Positions 63,685-64,000 of a DNA stretch of 64,000 nucleotides are shown piece by piece. The position numbers were made by a program, and so were the translations under genes. Below the pieces are notes generated by a model. That model was given only the letters and a program-made list of their open reading frames with translations. It searched no databases and had not been told where the DNA came from. The stretch comes from Hydractinia symbiolongicarpus (Eukaryota; Cnidaria; Hydrozoa; Anthoathecata; Hydractiniidae): positions 2,978,001 to 3,042,000 of the forward strand of contig NC_079880.1 in assembly GCF_029227915.1 (NCBI RefSeq), read 5' to 3'. How positions within the stretch are numbered: the first letter of the stretch is position 1; every line of letters starts with the position of its first letter.

Positions 63685-64000
63685 GTTCTGGAAATGAGTT
63701 TACTCACAGGGTACTTTCTTTGTATACATTCGACTATACGTGCCAAGCCCGGGATTTACGGGAAATCGCGGGTTTTCGTTTGCCGGCGATTAAACTTCTT
63801 TTATTCAGCGTCTCATCAAAAATGAAAACATTTTTGAAAACTACAAGTCTCATGCGTTTTAGTGGTGAAAAAATAATTTAAAAAATCGTTCTGGAAATGA
63901 GTTTACTCCCTGGGTACTTTTTTTGTATACTTTTGACTATACGGGCCAAGCCGGGATTTACGGGAAATCGCGGGTTTTCGTTTGCCGGCGATTAAACTTT

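Larger units (their letters stand above)
59501..64000 (+). repeat. Satellite array after the gap, distinct monomer subfamily (about 22 monomers)
   Basis: Monomers here share variants that are rare or absent elsewhere: GTTCTGGAAATGAG, GGGATTTAGGGAAATCGCAGG, TTAAACTGCTTTTATT, CCAAGCCGGG and GCGGTGAAAAATAATTT. Many are 200-202 bp because of small deletions. The array continues past the window end. No gene is seen here. Confidence 0.93.

Overview
The window is eukaryotic, most likely from an invertebrate animal. About 56 kb of it is one head-to-tail satellite DNA array with a 203-bp monomer. The only genes belong to a single BEL/Pao-type LTR retrotransposon inserted in the array. BEL/Pao elements are known essentially from metazoans. 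The window does not identify the species. I see no host gene, tRNA, rRNA, CRISPR array, phage or bacterial-type system.

Layout: positions 1-35964 are satellite (about 177 monomers). Positions 35965-43155 are the retrotransposon (7191 bp), flanked by a 5-bp target-site duplication ATCGT. Positions 43156-64000 are satellite again in the same orientation and register (about 100 monomers), broken by a run of exactly 500 N at 59001-59500. The array runs off both window edges. Monomers fall into recognisable types that differ at several linked sites. They form a patchwork of higher-order repeats of 3, 4, 5, 9, 10, 14 and about 20 monomers. A roughly 6.3-kb stretch left of the element recurs on its right side and stops exactly at the N gap. 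Three copies of the same shortened 119-bp monomer mark past duplication events.

The retrotransposon has near-identical LTRs (552 and 551 bp, with one substitution and one 1-bp length difference in a T run), so the insertion is young. Its first ORF carries gag, protease, reverse transcriptase and RNase H with the expected motifs. The integrase lies in a second open frame, shifted by one base. That integrase has lost the part of its catalytic core holding the first two catalytic aspartates, while keeping the zinc-binding HHCC region, the catalytic glutamate and the C-terminal domain. The copy therefore looks unable to integrate by itself. Either it was mobilised by enzymes from another element, or it was damaged very soon after insertion.

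No previously undescribed molecular system is evident. The points of interest are the satellite's mixed higher-order structure, a perfect 9-bp dyad and a CENP-B-box-like 17-mer inside the monomer, the long duplication ending at the gap, and the young but integrase-defective BEL/Pao copy.
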